From Curtobacterium sp. MCLR17_036 (GTDB lineage Bacteria; Actinomycetota; Actinomycetes; Actinomycetales; Microbacteriaceae): a stretch of DNA of 64,000 nucleotides. Made by a program: the position numbers and the translations under genes. The DNA lies in NCBI RefSeq assembly GCF_003234445.2, contig NZ_CP126269.1, positions 3,038,001-3,102,000 on the forward strand, written 5' to 3'. Positions 63,689 through 64,000 of the stretch are shown here, piece by piece. Below the pieces are notes generated by a model, which was not told where the DNA came from, searched no databases, and was given only the letters and a program-made list of their open reading frames with translations. The stretch's first letter is position 1. The number at the start of each line of letters is the position of its first letter.

Positions 63689-64000
63689 ATGCCGCACTAC
63701 CTCGAGGACCTCGCAGCCGGTCAGACCTTCACGACGCCGGGACGCACGATCACCGAGGCGGACGTGGTGTCGTTCGCCTCGTGGACGAACGACAACAACC
63801 AGGTGCACACCGACGTCGAGTTCGCCGGACGGACCCGGTACGGCCAGCGGATCGTGCACGGGCTGCTCGGGACCTCGCTCTGCCTCGGGCTCATCGCCCG
63901 GACCGGCGTGTTCGAGGGGTCCGCCGTGGCACTGCTCGGGATCGACCAGTGGCGCTTCGCCGAGCCGGTGTTCATCGGGGACACGGTGACCTGCGAGGTC
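63689..64000 (+). CDS. MaoC-like hot-dog dehydratase (5' part)
   Basis: 104 residues visible; the gene runs off the right edge. MPHYLEDLAAGQTFTTPGRTITEADVVSFASWTNDNNQVHTDVEFA carries the hot-dog catalytic Asp/His pair (D..N.VH.D). RIVHGLLGTSLCLGLI is the central helix. These enzymes hydrate or dehydrate acyl-CoA substrates. AAGGAT is 6 nt upstream of the ATG. Confidence 0.88.
   Translation, partial: MPHYLEDLAAGQTFTTPGRTITEADVVSFASWTNDNNQVHTDVEFAGRTRYGQRIVHGLLGTSLCLGLIARTGVFEGSAVALLGIDQWRFAEPVFIGDTVTCEV

Overview
The window is about 70% G+C and carries a densely packed actinobacterial chromosome segment. The gene set (class Ib ribonucleotide reductase genes, GlgE-pathway maltokinase, DUF1844 next to infC, the tlyA-nadK-recN-pyrG-nudix-xerD series, an rRNA operon without spacer tRNAs) and the intergenic style point to Microbacteriaceae, probably Curtobacterium or a close plant- or soil-associated relative. 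The genus is an inference from gene content and protein style. No phage, insertion sequence, CRISPR array or tRNA gene was found.

Layout. 1-1.1 kb: the start of nrdHIE on the minus strand, with paired NrdR boxes upstream. 1.3-9 kb: mostly plus-strand accessory genes: an MFS transporter, an aldo/keto reductase, two related PH-like membrane proteins flanking a marR-MATE efflux operon, RNase HI and a VapBC-type toxin-antitoxin pair. 9.1-28.9 kb: a DUF3516 helicase, two related luciferase-like oxidoreductases, a sugar module (TetR regulator, MFS, GH3 beta-glucosidase), an ArsR-controlled exporter, a fused methyltransferase, a PD-(D/E)XK-like protein, and the xerD-DUF1349-nudix operon.

29-37.8 kb: pyrG, recN, nadK, tlyA, a HAD phosphatase and a protein with a long Arg/Asp/Gly repeat domain followed by TPR-like helices. 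37.8-43.9 kb: one rRNA operon (16S-23S-5S, minus strand). 43.9-60.4 kb: minus-strand housekeeping: tyrS, a DNA glycosylase, the arginine cluster argCJBDFGH (overlapping starts and stops, no argR), pheST, a SpoU-family RNA methyltransferase, and infC-rpmI-rplT. 60.6-64 kb: DUF1844, a repeat-rich gap, maltokinase, a hypothetical protein and the start of a MaoC-like dehydratase.

The most notable points are these. (1) The argG product keeps the family fold but has lost several substrate- and ATP-contacting residues, so it may be a pseudoenzyme or have a changed function inside an otherwise normal arginine operon. (2) There are at least two families of dispersed intergenic palindromes, one sharing the core GGACGGGAGGC, plus several tandem repeat blocks. 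One is an 82-bp direct duplication upstream of pyrG. (3) Many genes have a -10 box 6-8 nt before the start codon, which implies leaderless mRNAs. (4) infC probably starts at ATC, behind a strong Shine-Dalgarno and a long leader. (5) Twin operator palindromes can be read in front of three regulator/transporter pairs.
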